64,000 nt of DNA, from contig JBPOEZ010000003.1 in assembly GCA_051252005.1 (NCBI GenBank), forward strand, positions 1-64,000. Direction: 5' to 3'. This stretch comes from JACOMS01 sp051252005. GTDB lineage: Bacteria; Pseudomonadota; Alphaproteobacteria; Caulobacterales; Maricaulaceae. Below the pieces are notes generated by a model, which saw nothing but the letters and a program-made list of their open reading frames with translations, was not told where the DNA came from and searched no databases. This document shows, piece after piece, positions 9,501 to 18,500 of this stretch (positions are counted from its first letter, which is position 1; each line of letters opens with the position of its first letter). The position numbers were made by a program, and so were the translations under genes.

Positions 9501-10016
9501 ATCCACAAGCCCGCCGCGTATGGCGTAATCTCCGGCCTCGATGACTGTAGACGCGCGGCTATAGCCATTGTCAGAAAGGTATTTTTCGAGCCGTTCACGT
9601 TTAAGCTCTCGACCCGCCTTGGCTTCAAATCCTGCCGCGCGGATAATTTCGCGCGAAGGCACATATTGCATGACCGAGCTTATGGTCGTCACAATGATAA
9701 GCGGCAGATCTGCTGGCATCGAGAGCAGCGTATGTAGAGCGCCGGCGCGTCTGGCCGCCAAAGTTCGGCTTGGCGACACGCGGTCATACGGCAAACAGTC
9801 CCACGCAGGGAGCATAAGCACAGGGAGGCCTGGTGCAAAGAAGCGGCACGCAGCGGCGAAGCTCGCAGCGCGGCTATCATCGCGGGCCACAAACAAAGCG
9901 CGCCCTCCGCGTTTTTTAACAGCTTTCGTAACGATAAGCGCGTCCGCCCCGTCGGGGAGCCCCGCTGCGGTTAAGGCGCGCTCGCGCCCGCAATATCGAT
10001 CAAGCTGTATTTGCAT
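6546..10016 (-). CDS. mfd: Transcription-repair coupling factor Mfd
   Basis: A 1156-residue SF2 translocase that removes RNA polymerase stalled at DNA lesions and recruits UvrA. Visible domains in order: an N-terminal UvrB-like module; the RNA-polymerase-interaction (CarD-like) domain around FITEAAALQPGDLIIHIDHG; the helicase core with Walker A GDVGFGKTE, the DEEQRFG box and TATPIPRTLQMAL; the QMRGRVGRS motif VI; and the C-terminal TRCF domain. Length and motifs are full. It follows sdhE by 24 bases, a neighbourhood common in alphaproteobacteria. Confidence 0.98.
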   Translation of the reverse strand: MQIQLDRYCGRERALTAAGLPDGADALIVTKAVKKRGGRALFVARDDSRAASFAAACRFFAPGLPVLMLPAWDCLPYDRVSPSRTLAARRAGALHTLLSMPADLPLIIVTTISSVMQYVPSREIIRAAGFEAKAGRELKRERLEKYLSDNGYSRASTVIEAGDYAIRGGLVDVFPPELDDPIRLDFFGDELESIRVFDVETQRTTRKLESIQFAPVSEVLMNEDTISEFRRNYIAAFGGGISKDPIYASVIEGIRPQGVEHYMPLFYGALETVFDYAGPDCLVALDGLLNEAKNERSDLIKDFYDSRAEHASSRDSGSGDPSKSAGVFRPLPMDRLYIPDNEWGQRLAVSTVRQHAPLVPDVENLVDFGARPARSFSNERRSEGVNVFAAVIDHIKDLKASKKRVLIAAWTEGSAERLGHVLEDHDLVASLERRGPDAITVKPGTARRVILPIEHGFTLGDLAILSEQDMLGDRLVNRGRKRKAQNFITEAAALQPGDLIIHIDHGLGRYVGLKTLDVGNAPHDCLELEYFGGARLYLPVENIELLSRYGAGGDNAVLDKLGGAAWQSRKAKAKKRLRDMAGELIKIAAKRALRTADPVPAPDGMYDEFCARFPYVETDDQLSAIEDVFGDLQSGRPMDRLICGDVGFGKTEVALRAAFLMAMSGKQVAIVAPTTILCRQHFKTFSERFKGWPVKVRQLSRLVSPKDAKLTREEITKGTCEIVIGTHALLAKTIKFADLGLLVIDEEQRFGVQHKERLKALRADVHVLTLTATPIPRTLQMALSGIRDLSLIATPPVDRLAVRTYVSPFDQITLRKAILRERYRGGQTFFVAPRIADLRRLEDFMREHVPEVKYVIAHGQMAGSALEDIMTAFYDGEYDVLLSTSIIESGIDIPSANTMIVYRADRFGLAQLYQMRGRVGRSKIRAYAYLTMPGEQVVTKSALQRLKVLQTLDTLGAGFSLASHDLDMRGGGNPLGEEQSGNIKDVGVELYQHMLEEAVAELKDDDSVADQSWSPNVNVGVAILIPETYVEDLNLRLATYRRIADIEDDESGDALAAELIDRFGPLPTEVKSLLQVMQIKRLCRKASVEKIDAGPKGIVMTMRHQDIKDPSVIMNAITTNSGWRLRPDQTILVMGNYQDPEPRIKGTVKALRALIA

Positions 10017-10040
10017 GATAACCCGTGATCAGAACAAAAA

Positions 10041-10331
10041 TTAAAGTACGGGCTTATACGCTTTTAGCTTCGCAAATAAAGGCGTGTTATGCTCATCGGG
10101 TAATTTTTGTACGCCCGTATACCAATCATAAATATCATGATCTCTTTCGGTCAAAAGCGCTTCGAATTGCTCAACGTCTAGGTCAGACAATTCCGCCATG
10201 TGCGCCTTAGCAAACCCGCCAAGCAGAATATCAGCTTCTTTAAATCCGCGATAATTAGAGCGGTATAAAAGGCGTTTGCGGCGATGATCAGTCATAAAAA
10301 GCGTGATAGGGGAAATGGACGGGGATGTCAT
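10041..10331 (-). CDS. sdhE: FAD assembly factor SdhE (succinate dehydrogenase assembly)
   Basis: A small acidic protein that helps attach FAD covalently to SdhA. The signature RRKRLLYRSNYRGFKEADILL carries the conserved Arg-Gly pair, and the C-terminal DHDIYDWYTG segment is typical of the family. Two ATG starts are possible: 10331 (96 residues) and 10295 (84 residues, closer to the usual length). Neither has a clear Shine-Dalgarno sequence, so the start is uncertain. It lies directly upstream of mfd. Confidence 0.88.
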   Translation of the reverse strand: MTSPSISPITLFMTDHRRKRLLYRSNYRGFKEADILLGGFAKAHMAELSDLDVEQFEALLTERDHDIYDWYTGVQKLPDEHNTPLFAKLKAYKPVL

Positions 10332-10448
10332 GGGGGAAAGTAAACTGACACCGTAATTATAAAACAACTCTAGATTCTCGTATTGAGTTTTTGATTCTGG
10401 GCTTTAATCTCGGAGCACTGATTTCATCCCGTATGCTTAGAGGCCACC

Positions 10449-11162
10449 ATGACCACACTTTCCGGTAAAACTGTTCTTGTTACGGGCGCATCACGCGGTA
10501 TCGGCGCGGCTATTGATAGGTACTGCACAGCGCAAGGCGCGCGTGTCATTCCTCATGCTAGCGGTCCTAGCGCCAATACGGATAATCGGTTTGTGTTTGA
10601 AGATTTAAGCCAGTCTGGTGCAGGCGCGCGGCTCTTTGAACAAGCCTTAAAGCAAGGGCCGATTGATGCCGTCGTCAACAATGCGGGGATTTACCTCCCT
10701 TCCACTTTAGACGGCGACAACTGGGATCATGGCTGGGGGAAAACGCTGGCCGTAAACGTCCAAGCCCCCGCAGATATTTGCCGCGCCGCTATTGCCCATT
10801 ACAGGGCCTCAGGCGGCGGACGGATCGTCAATATCGCTAGCCGCGCCGGACATAGGGGCGACGGGGTAGACCACGCCGCCTATGCAGCCTCGAAAGGCGC
10901 AGTTCTCGCCATGACCAAAACATGGGCGCGGGGATTATCCGGTGAAAGTATCTATATTTATGCCATCGCGCCGGGGTGGGTAGAAACCCGCATGGCGCCT
11001 CAAGATATCGAAAACCGTAAGAAGGCCGTCGCCGACATTCCTTTGGGCCGCGTGGCACAACCCACAGAAATCGCGAGCCTTACGGCATTCCTGCTGTCCG
11101 ACGCTTGCCCATCCGCAGTTGGGTCTACATTTGATGTAAACGGCGCGAGCTACGTTAGATAG
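10449..11162 (+). CDS. Short-chain dehydrogenase/reductase
   Basis: A 237-residue classical SDR. It has the cofactor motif TGASRGIG at the N-terminus, NNAG, the catalytic Ser in NIASRAG and the Y-x-x-x-K motif in YAASKG. A GAGG sequence five bases before the ATG supports the start. Its nearest relatives are 3-oxoacyl-ACP-reductase-like oxidoreductases, but the substrate cannot be deduced. Its 3' end overlaps the convergent hypothetical gene by eight bases. Confidence 0.9.
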   Translation: MTTLSGKTVLVTGASRGIGAAIDRYCTAQGARVIPHASGPSANTDNRFVFEDLSQSGAGARLFEQALKQGPIDAVVNNAGIYLPSTLDGDNWDHGWGKTLAVNVQAPADICRAAIAHYRASGGGRIVNIASRAGHRGDGVDHAAYAASKGAVLAMTKTWARGLSGESIYIYAIAPGWVETRMAPQDIENRKKAVADIPLGRVAQPTEIASLTAFLLSDACPSAVGSTFDVNGASYVR

Positions 11163-12252
11163 GGTTAGCCGCCGTATGCATCTTTGCTAAGAGGGCATCA
11201 ACTTGGTAACGCCTTAGCTCTGTTATTTCCGTGATGTCCGCATCCAGATGCATGAAATCGCGGCTCCATGAAAAACTACGCGACATGGCGGGAGGGTCAA
11301 GAATAACCACTAACGCATCACCAAACATCGGAATATCAGAAGGCTTGCCTTCATGCCAAATCCAATGACGTGTTTCCGCCGCCGCGTAGCCCTTCCGGCG
11401 TCCTGAATATTCAGGTACGCCCCTCCAGTTTACTAAATTCCAATGGGTCGTGACACTTTCAGAAAAATTGCCGTCTCCCTGCCCGCGCGCAGCCATAACA
11501 TCAGCGGAGCTATAGTTCCCTCGCTGCAGACCTGTAGGGTTAGGAAAAATATCCATCAAAAGAATGTGCATTTGCACATGGCTCGTCACGCCTGACATTT
11601 GCGCCTTAATGCCAAGCCCAGTTTCGGGTTCGATCACGATGATTGGAACAGAGTCGTAAGTCGGCAGCATTCGGTTTAGCCAATATGCGCCGCTATGAAA
11701 GTTTGACGCGAGCGAAAAATCATAAAGCTGGTGACTGCGCGCTCTAACATTCGGGCTCTTGGATAGAAGCGCTACGAGAGGTATATAAAGCTGTTCAAGT
11801 TTATACCAAGACTTCGCGGCCTTCGGAGACCTCTTGAGATGCGCCTCAATGACGGCGTCCATATCGACGTTGGCGCTCTCCGCATCAGAGCCTTCCTCCG
11901 CGGCCTCAAGGTCAGCCCAAATAGCTTTTGAAAGCGCGATAACCGATGGCCCATGCGCGGCTAAACATGCTTCAAATGCCGCAGAGATAGACGCAGTGTC
12001 AAAGCCGAGTTCGATATAGCGTCCAGCAACAGAACCAAACGCCGACGCATACTCACTATCAGCATTTATTCCCGCAGATAGACGTTTAAGGCCCGCCGCC
12101 TTTACAGCCTCATTCTCACAGGCCGTCATGGCGCTTTGAAAACGGTTAAGCGCCTCGCGCACGTCATCAAGCGCGGGGCTTGGCATCCCTAAAATGGTTA
12201 AGGCCGCATCTGCGGCCTCATATGGAATAAGCTGAGCTTTTCCATGTTCCAT
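11155..12252 (-). CDS. Hypothetical protein, 365 residues
   Basis: I do not recognise this family. The frame is long, uses codons like its neighbours and fits tightly between icd and the SDR, so it is very likely real. The N-terminal half is helical and Ala-rich. The C-terminal half has several Trp- and His-rich stretches (THWNLVNWRGV, ETRHWIWHEG, SRSFSWSRDFMH) and a repeated DIF/DPP character suggestive of a globular beta domain. No signal peptide or membrane span is seen. The start lacks a good ribosome binding site. Confidence 0.75.
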   Translation of the reverse strand: MEHGKAQLIPYEAADAALTILGMPSPALDDVREALNRFQSAMTACENEAVKAAGLKRLSAGINADSEYASAFGSVAGRYIELGFDTASISAAFEACLAAHGPSVIALSKAIWADLEAAEEGSDAESANVDMDAVIEAHLKRSPKAAKSWYKLEQLYIPLVALLSKSPNVRARSHQLYDFSLASNFHSGAYWLNRMLPTYDSVPIIVIEPETGLGIKAQMSGVTSHVQMHILLMDIFPNPTGLQRGNYSSADVMAARGQGDGNFSESVTTHWNLVNWRGVPEYSGRRKGYAAAETRHWIWHEGKPSDIPMFGDALVVILDPPAMSRSFSWSRDFMHLDADITEITELRRYQVDALLAKMHTAANPI

Positions 12253-12269
12253 ATTTTAATAGGTCCGGA

Positions 12270-13481
12270 TTAAGTCATTTTCCGTTCGAAGTTCTCGGCG
12301 ATGGCTTCAAGGTAGCCTTCGGTTGTGAGCCAGCCTTGCGTATCGCCCACGAGAAGCGCCAAGTCTTTGGTCATTTGGCCGCCTTCGATCGTTTCGCGTG
12401 TAGTCTCTTCGAGACCTGTCGCGAATTTCACGAGCGCTTCATTGTCGTCAATACGGCCGCGGTGAGCAAGTCCCCGTGTCCAAGCATAGATAGACGCTGT
12501 AGAGTTCGTTGATGTGGCTTCGCCTTTTTGGTGGTTACGGTAGTGACGCGTCACAGTACCGTGAGCCGCTTCGGCTTCCATTGTTTTTCCGTCCGGCGTC
12601 AGCAAGAAAGATGTCATCAGGCCTAGAGAGCCGAAGCCCTGCGCAACCGTGTCAGACTGTACGTCGCCGTCATAGTTCTTACAGGCCCAAATATAACCGC
12701 CAGACCATTTCATGGCCGCTGCGACCATATCATCGATCAAACGGTGTTGATATTCGCCGCCAAACTCTTCAAATTTTTCTTTATATTCAGCATCGAAGAC
12801 TTCTTGGAAGATGTCTTTGAAACGTCCGTCATAAGCTTTGAGGATGGTGTTTTTCGTGGAGAGGTAAACAGGCCACTTGCGCTGTATGCCGTAAGCAAAA
12901 CAAGCATGAGCAAAATCACGAATAGAATCGTCAAGGTTATACATGCCCATCAAAACGCCGCCGCCGGGGAAATCGAAAATTTCTTTTTCGATCGTTACGC
13001 CATCTTCCCCAACGAATTTCATTGTGGCTTTACCCGGACCCGGAACAACAAAGTCTGTGGCTTTATACTGGTCACCAAACGCATGGCGGCCAATCACGAT
13101 AGGCTGTGTCCAGCCCGGCACAAGGCGCGGGACGTTGTTACAAATGATCGGCTCGCGGAAAACAACACCGCCAAGGATATTACGGATTGTGCCGTTAGGT
13201 GAGCGCCACATCTCCTTAAGGTCAAACTCTTCAACGCGCTGTTCATCCGGCGTGATTGTCGCGCATTTAATGCCGACATTGTGCTTTTTAATCGCGTTAG
13301 CGGCATCGACCGTAATCTGGTCATTGGTCGCGTCGCGGCTTTGAATCGACAGATCATAATCGAGTAGGTCAATATCAAGATAAGGCAAGATGAGCGTTTC
13401 TTTGATCTTGTCCCAGATAATTCGGGTCATTTCATCCCCGTTCATGTCTACTACTGGATTATTTACCTTGATTTTCGCCAT
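12270..13481 (-). CDS. icd: NADP-dependent isocitrate dehydrogenase
   Basis: A 403-residue enzyme that oxidises isocitrate to 2-oxoglutarate in the TCA cycle. The sequence MAKIKVNNPVVDMNGDEMTR is typical of the dimeric, eukaryote-like IDH subfamily found in alphaproteobacteria. The substrate-binding segment RSPNGTIRNILGG and the NADP-binding region AHGTVTRHYR are present. The ATG at 13481 has AGAGG just upstream; the longer frame to 13571 lacks support. Confidence 0.97.
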   Translation of the reverse strand: MAKIKVNNPVVDMNGDEMTRIIWDKIKETLILPYLDIDLLDYDLSIQSRDATNDQITVDAANAIKKHNVGIKCATITPDEQRVEEFDLKEMWRSPNGTIRNILGGVVFREPIICNNVPRLVPGWTQPIVIGRHAFGDQYKATDFVVPGPGKATMKFVGEDGVTIEKEIFDFPGGGVLMGMYNLDDSIRDFAHACFAYGIQRKWPVYLSTKNTILKAYDGRFKDIFQEVFDAEYKEKFEEFGGEYQHRLIDDMVAAAMKWSGGYIWACKNYDGDVQSDTVAQGFGSLGLMTSFLLTPDGKTMEAEAAHGTVTRHYRNHQKGEATSTNSTASIYAWTRGLAHRGRIDDNEALVKFATGLEETTRETIEGGQMTKDLALLVGDTQGWLTTEGYLEAIAENFERKMT

Positions 13482-13555
13482 GTGAACCTCTGTAACGTGT
13501 TGAATCGTGAATTTGCGCCGCTTTAACACTCGGCGCGCAATTATGGAAGAGTATA

Positions 13556-14338
13556 ATGGGCGGAAGCACAAAAGATCAGTTAGGCCGAGCGGCAGAAACG
13601 GCAGCCAATGCGCCCGTCGTTATTCTTGTGGGATCACAGCTCGGAGAGAACATAGGCGCCGCCGCTCGGGCCATGCTTAATTTCGGACTGACGGAACTCC
13701 GCCTCGTCGCTCCGCGCGATGGCTGGCCCAATCCAGCGTCCGAAGCGACAGCCGCTGGGGCCGTAGAGGTGCTAGAAAATGCGAAGGTCTATGCGACGAC
13801 GGCAGACGCCGTAGCCGACCTTAATTTCCTCCTCGCCGCCACAGCTCGCCGGCGCGAACTTGAAATTCCGGTCATAGGCACAGGTGATGTCGGCGCAATG
13901 CTCCATGCCAATCAAGCCAGCGGGTTCAAATGCGGGATTATGTTCGGACCAGAAAAAGCCGGTCTGAAAAATGAAGACGTCGTTCTGTGTGACCACATCT
14001 TGACCTACCCGATCAATCCGGCCTTTCAATCACTGAACCTCGCGCAGGCTGTTGGCGTATTCGGGTATATCTGGAAGTCAGCAGAGAGCGCCGCGCCGCC
14101 GCCAGCCTTTGACGCTGACGCGTCCCTGCCCGCTTCGCGAGAAGACCTCGTGCGCCTGTTTGAACATTTAGAGGCTGAACTGTCGACCGCTGGATTTTTC
14201 TTCCCGCCGGATAAAAAGCCCCTCATGAGCCGCAACATCCGAGCCCCGCTAACGCGCGCAAAAATGACTGAACAAGAAGTCCGCACTTGGCGCGGGATTG
14301 TCAAGGCGCTTGCCAAGGGCCGAGGACGCGGACAGTAA
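13556..14338 (+). CDS. trmJ: TrmJ-like tRNA (cytidine/uridine-2'-O-)-methyltransferase, SpoU family
   Basis: A 260-residue SpoU/TrmH-superfamily (SPOUT knot) methyltransferase. Motif 1 is around VGSQLGENIGAAARAMLNFG, motif 2 around IMFGPEKAGLKNED and motif 3 around PINPAFQSLNLAQAV. The extra C-terminal helical region (EAELSTAGFFFPPDKKP) is typical of TrmJ, which modifies position 32 of tRNA. GGAAGAG precedes the start. It is divergent from icd with a 74-base gap. Confidence 0.88.
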   Translation: MGGSTKDQLGRAAETAANAPVVILVGSQLGENIGAAARAMLNFGLTELRLVAPRDGWPNPASEATAAGAVEVLENAKVYATTADAVADLNFLLAATARRRELEIPVIGTGDVGAMLHANQASGFKCGIMFGPEKAGLKNEDVVLCDHILTYPINPAFQSLNLAQAVGVFGYIWKSAESAAPPPAFDADASLPASREDLVRLFEHLEAELSTAGFFFPPDKKPLMSRNIRAPLTRAKMTEQEVRTWRGIVKALAKGRGRGQ

Positions 14339-14456
14339 ATTTATCCCGTTCGAGAAAAAGCCAAGTGCCGAACGTACCGCCCCCAATATACCACATGGGA
14401 CATTGTTCGGGTTATCGGGGCTGTTATGAGACCTAAGACTTAATTAGGAGACACGA

Positions 14457-14930
14457 ATGTCATTTTTCAAACAATCCCTTATCTCGCTTGCCTGCGCTGG
14501 CGCTTTAGTAGCGAGCGGCACGGCTTATGCGAAACCGTCTATCAATGACGTGCAAACCTGTCAGGCCCATCTTGACTTTGTCGATGCTAAACTGGCTTCC
14601 GTTAAAAAATATGACAAAGCCCAAGTCAAAACGGTTCGAAAGGGTTTGAAATCATATAATGATTTTCTACAGAACGAGCATGTAACGCCGGGCCTCATGG
14701 CGCTTTACGGCGGCGACAAAGCTAAAGTTAAAGCTACACAAGTTCAAATTGACGCCTACAAAAAAAACGTCGTTGCCGGATTGGATAAACGCTACCCGCA
14801 ACCGCGCGTCTTTATGGATCACGCTATATCGATTGATGCCTGCTACACCAAGGCCCCGATGGACGCTTCCGGAACAGCGGTGATGACGGAAACTCTACAA
14901 ACATTAGTTGCACTATCAAATGTGAAGTAG
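14457..14930 (+). CDS. Small secreted protein of unknown function
   Basis: A 157-residue protein with a clear signal peptide (hydrophobic core LISLACAGALVASG, cleavage after AYA at about residue 25). The start is supported by AGGAG. The mature part is Lys-rich and probably helical, with two cysteines (DVQTCQAH and IDACYTK) that could form a disulphide in the periplasm. I do not recognise the family. Confidence 0.75.
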   Translation: MSFFKQSLISLACAGALVASGTAYAKPSINDVQTCQAHLDFVDAKLASVKKYDKAQVKTVRKGLKSYNDFLQNEHVTPGLMALYGGDKAKVKATQVQIDAYKKNVVAGLDKRYPQPRVFMDHAISIDACYTKAPMDASGTAVMTETLQTLVALSNVK

Positions 14931-14997
14931 TCCGCGCCAAGCACGGTTCACCCTTATTGGAGCTCTGATTTTGGCTCGCACACAAGCTTACCTTCTA

Positions 14998-15026
14998 GGG
15001 TGAAGGCTCCGGCGGAGCCTCTACCC
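14998..15026. terminator. Strong hairpin downstream of the small secreted gene, possible terminator
   Basis: AGGCTCC and GGAGCCT pair around a GGC loop (15004-15020), with outer GGGT/ACCC pairs at 14998-15001 and 15023-15026. There is no T-run, so if it terminates transcription it may need a factor; it could also protect an mRNA end. The rest of 14931-15202 shows no gene. Confidence 0.35.
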
Positions 15027-15202
15027 ATCCCACGCCGCTCAAAAAGAGGCCCTTGATTTCCTACAGTGGCCGCGTAGCTCCTTGTATGTTGGCTTTAAAT
15101 CGGCGCTTCGAGTTTCGTACAACCAGTCGTGAAACGGGCCCGCCGCTAAGCCAACTCTGAATTTCCTTGCTAAACTTCCAAGGCCGTTTTAAGGCCCCGT
15201 CC

Positions 15203-15487
15203 ATGAAATACCTTGGCTACCTTATTCTCTTAATCGCGTTTTACACGGGCATCGCTCAGTGGCATCCCGTGATTGTCTTAGGGTGCGCTTTGGCGTCGAC
15301 TTTCATCCATATGTCAGCGCGGCGGGCCGAAGTTCGTCACAAAAATTATACGGGCGGGAAAAACATGCTCGCAGACGGCGCGTACCTTGTAACGGTTCAA
15401 GGCCTGATCATGTCCACGGCCTACCTTTTAGGCTGGCTCATCTATCGCCAGTGGGACAACATCTTGACTTGGCTGCACCTCGCTTAA
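15203..15487 (+). CDS. Small inner-membrane protein of unknown function
   Basis: A 94-residue protein with three likely membrane segments (about residues 2-17, 20-34 and 62-80) and a basic loop ARRAEVRHKNYTGGKN. I chose the ATG at 15203 over the TTG at 15167 because AAGG lies upstream and the first membrane helix then begins at the N-terminus. It sits 95 bases before nrdJ; no link is known. Confidence 0.65.
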   Translation: MKYLGYLILLIAFYTGIAQWHPVIVLGCALASTFIHMSARRAEVRHKNYTGGKNMLADGAYLVTVQGLIMSTAYLLGWLIYRQWDNILTWLHLA

Positions 15488-15521
15488 GCTTACACGCTCA
15501 CTACAAGTCATCACTTTCTGC

Positions 15522-15542
15522 GACAGGCCCTTGCCGCCTGTC
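15522..15542 (+). repeat. Hairpin in the nrdJ leader
   Basis: GACAGGC (15522-15528) pairs perfectly with GCCTGTC (15536-15542) around a 7-base loop. It lies immediately before a second hairpin that covers the nrdJ ribosome binding site. It may terminate the upstream small gene or form part of a leader structure. Confidence 0.4.
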
Positions 15543-15547
15543 TGCGA

Positions 15548-15577
15548 CTCTCATATCTTAGCGGGCTAAAGTGAGAG
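15548..15577 (+). promoter_or_regulatory. Hairpin sequestering the nrdJ ribosome binding site
   Basis: CTCTCA (15548-15553) pairs with TGAGAG (15572-15577), and inside it TTAGC (15558-15562) pairs with GCTAA (15565-15569). The 3' arm contains the GAGAG that serves as the Shine-Dalgarno sequence of nrdJ (ATG at 15583), so folding would block initiation. I do not see the conserved core of a cobalamin riboswitch. Translational control is an inference. Confidence 0.4.
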
Positions 15578-15582
15578 AATCG

Positions 15583-18500
15583 ATGCTGATCAAACGTCAT
15601 TATACAAAAGCAGGCCAAAGCCCTTACGCAAGCCTGAAATTCAAGACCGTCACGAGCGAACTTCGCCGAGCGGACGGGAAGATCATGTCTCGCATTGAGG
15701 ACTTCCAAGTCCCAACAGCTTGGTCGCAGGTCGCCTGCGATATCCTCGCGCGTAAATATTTCCGCAAAGCGGGCGTACCCATAGCAACAAAGCTTGTGGA
15801 TGAGCCTGATGTTCCTCTCTGGCTCCAGCGCCGCGAAGCCGACGATAAAGCTCTTGCAAAACTGCCCGAAGCAGAGCGAACACGCGGCGAAAAGGACGCC
15901 CGCGAAGTCTTTGACCGCATGGCTGGCTGCTGGACATATTGGGGTTGGAAGGGCGGATATTTTAACGCCGAAACAGATGCCCAAGCTTTTTATGACGAAA
16001 TGCGGTTCATGCTCGCCGCGCAAATGGCCGCGCCCAACTCCCCGCAATGGTTTAACACAGGACTGCATTGGGCTTACGGCCTGACGGGTAACGCACAGGG
16101 CCATTATTACGTCGATCATCTCACCGGAAAAGTGAAAAAATCTGCCAACGCCTATGAACGGCCACAGCCCCACGCCTGTTTCATACAGTCAGTCACGGAT
16201 AGCCTAGTCGGCAATGACGGCATTATGGACCTTTGGAAACGCGAAGCGCGGTTGTTTAAATATGGCTCCGGTACAGGGTCAAACTTTTCCAATGTACGCG
16301 GGGCGGGCGAGCCTCTTTCCGGCGGCGGCGAAAGCTCTGGCCTAATGAGCTTTTTGAAAGTCGGCGACGTATCAGCAGGCGCTATCAAATCTGGCGGCAC
16401 AACGCGGCGCGCAGCAAAAATGGTTATCGTCGATATTGATCACCCAGATGTCGAACGGTTTATTGACTGGAAGTCCGCAGAAGAAATGAAAGTCGCCGCG
16501 CTCGTGGCGGGTACGAAAGTTGTCAAACGCGCCCTCGACGCCGTCATGAAGGCGTGCCTGAATTGTAGCGGCCCAGCGGAAGATTGCTTTGATCCCGCCA
16601 AAAACACAGCCCTGCGCCGCGAAATGGTCGCCGCGCGCCGTAGCGGCGTGCCGGACGGCGCAATCGCCCGCGCATTGCAGCTCGCAAGGCAAGGCATCGA
16701 TACGATCGAAATTGAAGAACTGTCCGCAAATTGGGATAGCGAAGCCTACCGCACCGTTTCAGGCCAAAACGCAAACAACACGGTTCGCGTCACCGATGAC
16801 TTTATCAGAGCCGTACAAAATGACGAAAGCTGGGATCTCATCCGCCGCACGGACGGCGCCGTTGCGAAAAACATCAAGGCCCGTGATTTATGGGACAAGA
16901 TCAACCGCGCGGCGTGGGCCAGCGCTGATCCGGGTATTCAGTTCCACGACACCATTAATGCATGGAATACCTGCTCCGTATCGGGCGCGATCACAGCGTC
17001 AAACCCGTGCTCTGAATATATGTTCCTCGACGATACGGCTTGTAACCTTGCCTCGCTCAACCTGATTAAATTTAAAGACGGCGACAGCCAATTTGATGTG
17101 AAATCGTTCGAGCATGCCTGCCGACTATGGACAATCGTCTTGGAAATTTCTGTTATGATGGCGCAGTTCCCGTCCAAAGACATAGCACGCCGCTCATATG
17201 AGTTCCGAACCTTAGGTCTGGGCTACGCCAACCTTGGCGGGCTGTTGATGAGCTGCGGCATTGGTTATGACAGCGTCGAAGGCCGCTCGGCCGCAGGGGC
17301 TATAACGGCTTTGCTTTCGGGAACCGCCTATGCTGTCTCTGCCGAAATGGCGTCTATGATGGGCGCCTTTCCTCGGCACAGCGAAAACGCAGAACCAATG
17401 ATGCGGGTGATACAAAACCACCGCCGCGCCGCAGAAGGCCGCGTATCATACGAAGGCCTTGCCTTCCCGCCTGTTCCGCTAAACCGTTCAGATTGCCCTT
17501 TCGACGGCGTAGCGCAGCGCGCTGTCAGTCTTTGGAAAAAAGCGCAAAAGCTCGGCGCAAAACATGGCTTCCGCAACGCGCAGGTCAGCGTAATCGCTCC
17601 TACAGGTACAATCGGCCTGATCATGGATTGCGACACTACGGGTATTGAACCGGATTTCGCGCTTGTAAAATTCAAGTCGCTTGCCGGCGGCGGACATTTC
17701 AAGATTATCAATCAAGGCGTCCCCGGCGCACTGAAAGTCTTAGGCTATAAGAAAGCAGAAATCGCCGATATTACGCAGCATGCCCTCGGCCACGGAACGC
17801 TTAAAGGCTCCCCCGCAATCAACCATACGGCCCTCAAAGCCGCAGGGTTAAGCGATCTTGAAATCATGCAAGCCGAAGCGGTATTGAAAGACAGTTTCGA
17901 CGTACGTTACGCCTTTAGCGTCGACGTGCTTGGCGCAGACTTCTGTAAGGAAAGCCTTGGCTTCACAAGTGAACAGCTCGCCAAACACAGCTATGATCTC
18001 CTGCCGCTCATGGGCTTTACCGAAGCCGATATACAGACCGCAAATGTCTATTGTAGCGGCGCGATGACCCTCGAAGGCGCGCCGCATTTGCGAGGTGATC
18101 ACCTCCACGTATTTGACTGCGCAACACCTTGCGGACGTATCGGCACGCGCGCCCTCTCCGCCAAATCTCATGTGCATATGATGGCGGCGGCTCAGCCCTT
18201 TATCTCCGGCGCGATCTCCAAGACCGTCAACATGCCGAGCCAAGCTAAGATTTCCGAATGCGGCGATATTTACACGCTCGCTTGGGAACTTGGCCTTAAA
18301 GCCATTGCGCTTTACCGAGACGGTTCAAAACTATCGCAGCCGCTCAACTCAGCTATTTTCTCTGATACGGATTTGGACACGCTCGAAGACGCTGCCGAAG
18401 CTCCGACTGCAAAAAAAGCAGCCGCGACCGCTGAACGCATTGTCGAAAAAATTGTCGAACGCATCGTCGAAAAACCAGTGGAGCGTGAACGCCTTCCAGA

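Noticed and set aside
14931..15582. Cobalamin riboswitch or NrdR boxes before nrdJ
   Set aside because: No B12-box-like core and no NrdR consensus were seen; only simple hairpins are present.
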